In this document: positions 61,115 through 64,000 of the stretch, piece after piece
Position numbering within the stretch: the stretch's first letter is position 1
Layout: the number at the start of each line of letters is the position of its first letter
NCBI GenBank assembly: GCA_023213395.1
Contig: CM041465.1
Coordinates: forward strand, 70,501,741-70,565,740
Reading direction: 5' to 3'
Length of the DNA: 64,000 nucleotides
DNA from: Cycas panzhihuaensis
Taxonomy: Eukaryota > Cycadophyta
Position numbers and translations under genes: made by a program
The notes under the pieces: model-generated
The model's input: only the letters and a program-made list of their open reading frames with translations
Databases searched by the model: none
Told to the model about the DNA's origin: nothing

Positions 61115-61567
61115 AAAACAATTGACCCCACGTTACGTGAGGCGCCTTTGGTCAACCTTTTTTGTGTGTATATATATTTTTTTATTAATAATTAATAAGT
61201 AATTAGCGACAACCACTCATGTGATTGCTTTATTATTTTTGGGTTTTCGGTATGTATATATATTTTCTTGTAGGAGGGTGATTATAGGTGTAAAGAATTA
61301 ATGTTTGCTCTTAGTCATAAATTGGTAGAATGAAATTAATTAAAAAATAAATGAAATATAAAAATAATTAATAATAGTAATTAAAATGAATAATTTATTT
61401 CATTTTGATTATAAATTAATTTAAAAAATTAATATTTATTATGTATTTTTAGTATTAATTATTTACTATTATATATTTCTTATAAATTATATACTAGTAA
61501 TTATTTAATATTTTTAATAATTATTTATTATTAATTATTTAGTATAAAAAATAATTAAGGGTTTAAT
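61115..61567. other. AT-rich spacer upstream of the receptor pseudogene
   Basis: Composition falls sharply to AT-rich (TAATTATTTA-type repeats). A single GGTCAA (the W-box core TTGACC on the minus strand) lies at about 61150, upstream of the minus-strand pseudogene. One such hexamer is weak evidence of regulation. Confidence 0.3.
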
Positions 61568-64000
61568 GTGATAATGGATTAACATGAGAAGAGATAGAAA
61601 TTATATATTCAACACTTAGAGTAGTTAACTAGTCAACTTTGTCTTGCTTTGATTTTCCATCTTTTGGTATATAGAACAACTCACTTCGTGAGAGGCCATT
61701 GGCTTCCATTGATGTCATTTTTGTGGAGGGCACATCAACACCTATTCTCATCTTGGACACAAAATGGGAAATGATTCTGACATCCATTCTTAAATGGGGT
61801 GTTATTCTCGAATAAAATCCTCCCCCTTGAGGATCTTTCTCAATGCAATTAAACTCTGTTCAGTTGGTTGGATGAATGTTTTGATTCTTAACTTACTTAA
61901 TGGATAGTTTGAGCGTATCAACTCTTACTTGAAACATTAGAGGAATAGGAGGTTAAAGTTGCGATAAAAATAAAGTCATCATCAACACAGTTGGCTTTAG
62001 AGGATGGTGAGCTAGTTAGGCAAAAAAGTTTTCTATCAAGAATTTTAGTCATAACCATAGTATTTGAAGGAGGGTGAATGACATAGAGAATCTGATTATT
62101 TATAGTTACACTCAAATCAAATACATGAGAGACAAGGGTGGATAGGGATAGTAGGTTTTGCTTTAAAGTTGAAATATATAAAACATCAACAAGGGTAAAA
62201 TCTAAAAGGCCTAGGAGTTTTAGGCAAATGGTTCCAAGTCCATTGACTTACTGAGATAATTTTTTAGTCATTTATATAACACCATGAACTTCATAGTTGA
62301 AATCTTGAAAGAACTAGTGATGGCAAGTCATATGTTGTGTTACTCTAATATCCACGATCTAAGATGAAGTATTTAAGGTGGCATTATTGGCAACTCAAGT
62401 GGTGGAGGAAGCAATAAATAAGTATAACCACAATGACCCTCGATATACTAAGTGGATTTATCAATATCATTTGATGAAGTGGCCATAATTCTTTGAAGGT
62501 ATGCATAAGCAAATTACGTTATGCCAAAAGCATCTTGAAAGTAGTATTATCAACATTATGTATACCATGGCACTATTAATATTTTGGTAGCTTATTAGTG
62601 CTAGTTTTATAATATTTGGCATAGTGTCATTTTCTGTGATACCTTTCACACATAATTATTTGATTTCCAATTCCATAAGAATTTTTGGGTTGGCTGGATT
62701 ATCTTTTATTATTAGATTTAGGTCTAGGTTGATTATTTTAGCCTTGGCCTTGAGACTATTTTTTTAGGTGTTGGGGAACTGTTGTCCATGAGGATGTTGT
62801 TCTTGTTATCTATTTCTTCCCTTTTCATAAGAATTACCACCTTTGCAAGAGGGTTAACCTTGATTTTTTGTATAAAAAATATCTTCTTCCACTTCAAAAG
62901 CAACATCGATAAAATTTGATGTAGTGGAAAAGTTGGTATCAAAGGTCTAATCAAATTTGATGAACTTATCAATAAGATCCTTAAAGTTTAAGGTCTTTAA
63001 GGTGCTACTAGATTGAAGACTTCTAGTAAATCTTTGTAGTTTGGGATATGAAGATATGACTAAAATAAGAAAGCTTATGTAATGCATTGAGTCTTGAAGT
63101 TTTTATCGATCGCTTGCTTGATAAGACGAAAAAGATTGATTATCTCACTTACGTGTCCTTTCTACATTTTTAATTTATTCATCTTTAACACTAGGTGAAT
63201 AAATTCCAAGTCTGATTTAATCTTAAAGTTCCTATTCAAAACTTCAAAGACTTTCTATGTTGTATTATGTATGACTTTATCAATAAGGTTATCTAGGGAA
63301 TAAACAATTATAAGAAGTATCCCTACATAGATTTTATCGTCATCAAGTTCCCATTAGTGTTTAACTATAGTATCGATTAGGAGTTAGAGTTCCTCTAGAG
63401 GTAGGTGTAGTAGTAATGACAGTAAAAATTGGTGTAAGTTATAGGTGATCTCTTCAAAGACCTTCATATTTTGGAGTATTTCTAACACCAATGAACCACA
63501 TATCCAAATTTTCTTTTCTTTTAAGAATGTAATTCACATTTTGCTTAAACTATGAAGATATGGTATCTTTTGAAAATGGAAGGAATAAATAAGGGACTAT
63601 GAAAGTGATGGCAATAAATGACAAATCATTGTTTATCAATGGGAGATGCAATGAAGTAGTGTAGTAGAAGGAAGAATAAAGAAGTGAGAATGGTTGCTCA
63701 AAGATAAAAAGAGCAACTTAGAAAAGTTACCAACACTTATGATAAATATTAACCTAGCATAGTAGGAATATGAAAAATACTATGATAAAAATTAGCCACT
63801 AACACTTATAGTAGAATTATCTTAATGTAGAAAGAATGTAACACTATGAATGTGATTATACTATGGATCACTATTTGCAAATATGTAAGTGATCAATATA
63901 TAAAATTATAAGCCAATGTAAAAACTAACATCATTGGGTGTATATAACTCTAAAACTCAAATGTAAGATGCATAATCAACCAAATAACCTCTAACTTATG
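61568..64000 (-). repeat. Inverted-repeat arm 2 with copia gag-protease remnant
   Basis: Reverse-oriented copy of 48707-51280; it is cut by the window end. On the minus strand it reads a gag remnant (near 63200 FIHL.LKMNKLK and LFRLIKQAIDKNFK), a region ending in the open frame 62733-62972 (with AKVVILMKREEIDN), a zinc-knuckle-like CERYHRK.HYAKYY, and a protease entry near 62365 reading LDRGY-SNTTYDLP where LDSGA.NHMT.DLP is expected. A GA-rich tract (CTCAAGGGGGAGGATT on the minus strand, about 61828) follows. No integrase or RT follows, so this is a gag-protease deletion derivative or a partial copy. Confidence 0.78.

Overview
The window is repeat-dominated plant nuclear DNA. Evidence: many decayed Ty1/copia LTR retrotransposons with plant initiator-Met primer sites, plus fragments of plant-type host genes (PLS-class PPR protein, LRK10-like receptor ectodomain, pectin-methyltransferase-like N-terminus, plant ARF-GAP). 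No intact host gene and no tRNA, rRNA or CRISPR array was found. The AT-rich, deeply nested repeats suggest a large-genome seed plant; a gymnosperm is possible but is only a guess. A run of exactly 500 Ns (51281-51780) marks a scaffold gap.

Layout. 1-1055: a GC-richer RNase H fragment (- strand), then AT-rich DNA. 1067-45686: one nest of LTR elements. Outermost is G (LTRs 1067-1556 and 19517-19560+45210-45686, - strand). Inside G lie E (2330-11219, -), H (12626-17979, -) and A (19561-45204, +). Inside A are an ARF-GAP-carrying element in its 5' LTR (19923-23161, -) and B (23306-38411, -) in its leader. B's 3' LTR holds C (23552-32850, +, 5'-truncated), and C's RT/RNase H region holds D (25911-31552, +). 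D is therefore five levels deep. B also holds an (AT)n array of about 1.24 kb and a diverged H-family solo LTR.

46896-64000: a further LTR and primer site (K), then a copia gag-protease segment (48707-51280) that recurs in inverted orientation at 61568-64000. Between the arms are the gap, two decayed copia pol regions with 3' LTRs (I, 51781-55139; J, 55150-58645) and an LRK10-like receptor ectodomain pseudogene (60165-60890, -).

The most interesting pattern is host-gene capture. E carries GMP synthase and HSP90 fragments. D carries PPR and PMT-like methyltransferase fragments. The 19923-23161 element carries an ARF-GAP domain. In E and D the captured pieces are antisense to the element and sit immediately upstream of a homologous leader block (L2), which A also has although the three LTRs look different. 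All coding regions are broken by stops and frameshifts, many of the kind expected from deamination of methylated cytosine.

All calls come from reading the sequence by eye. Domain boundaries inside decayed elements are approximate to tens of bases; LTR ends and target-site duplications are given to the base where I could read them.
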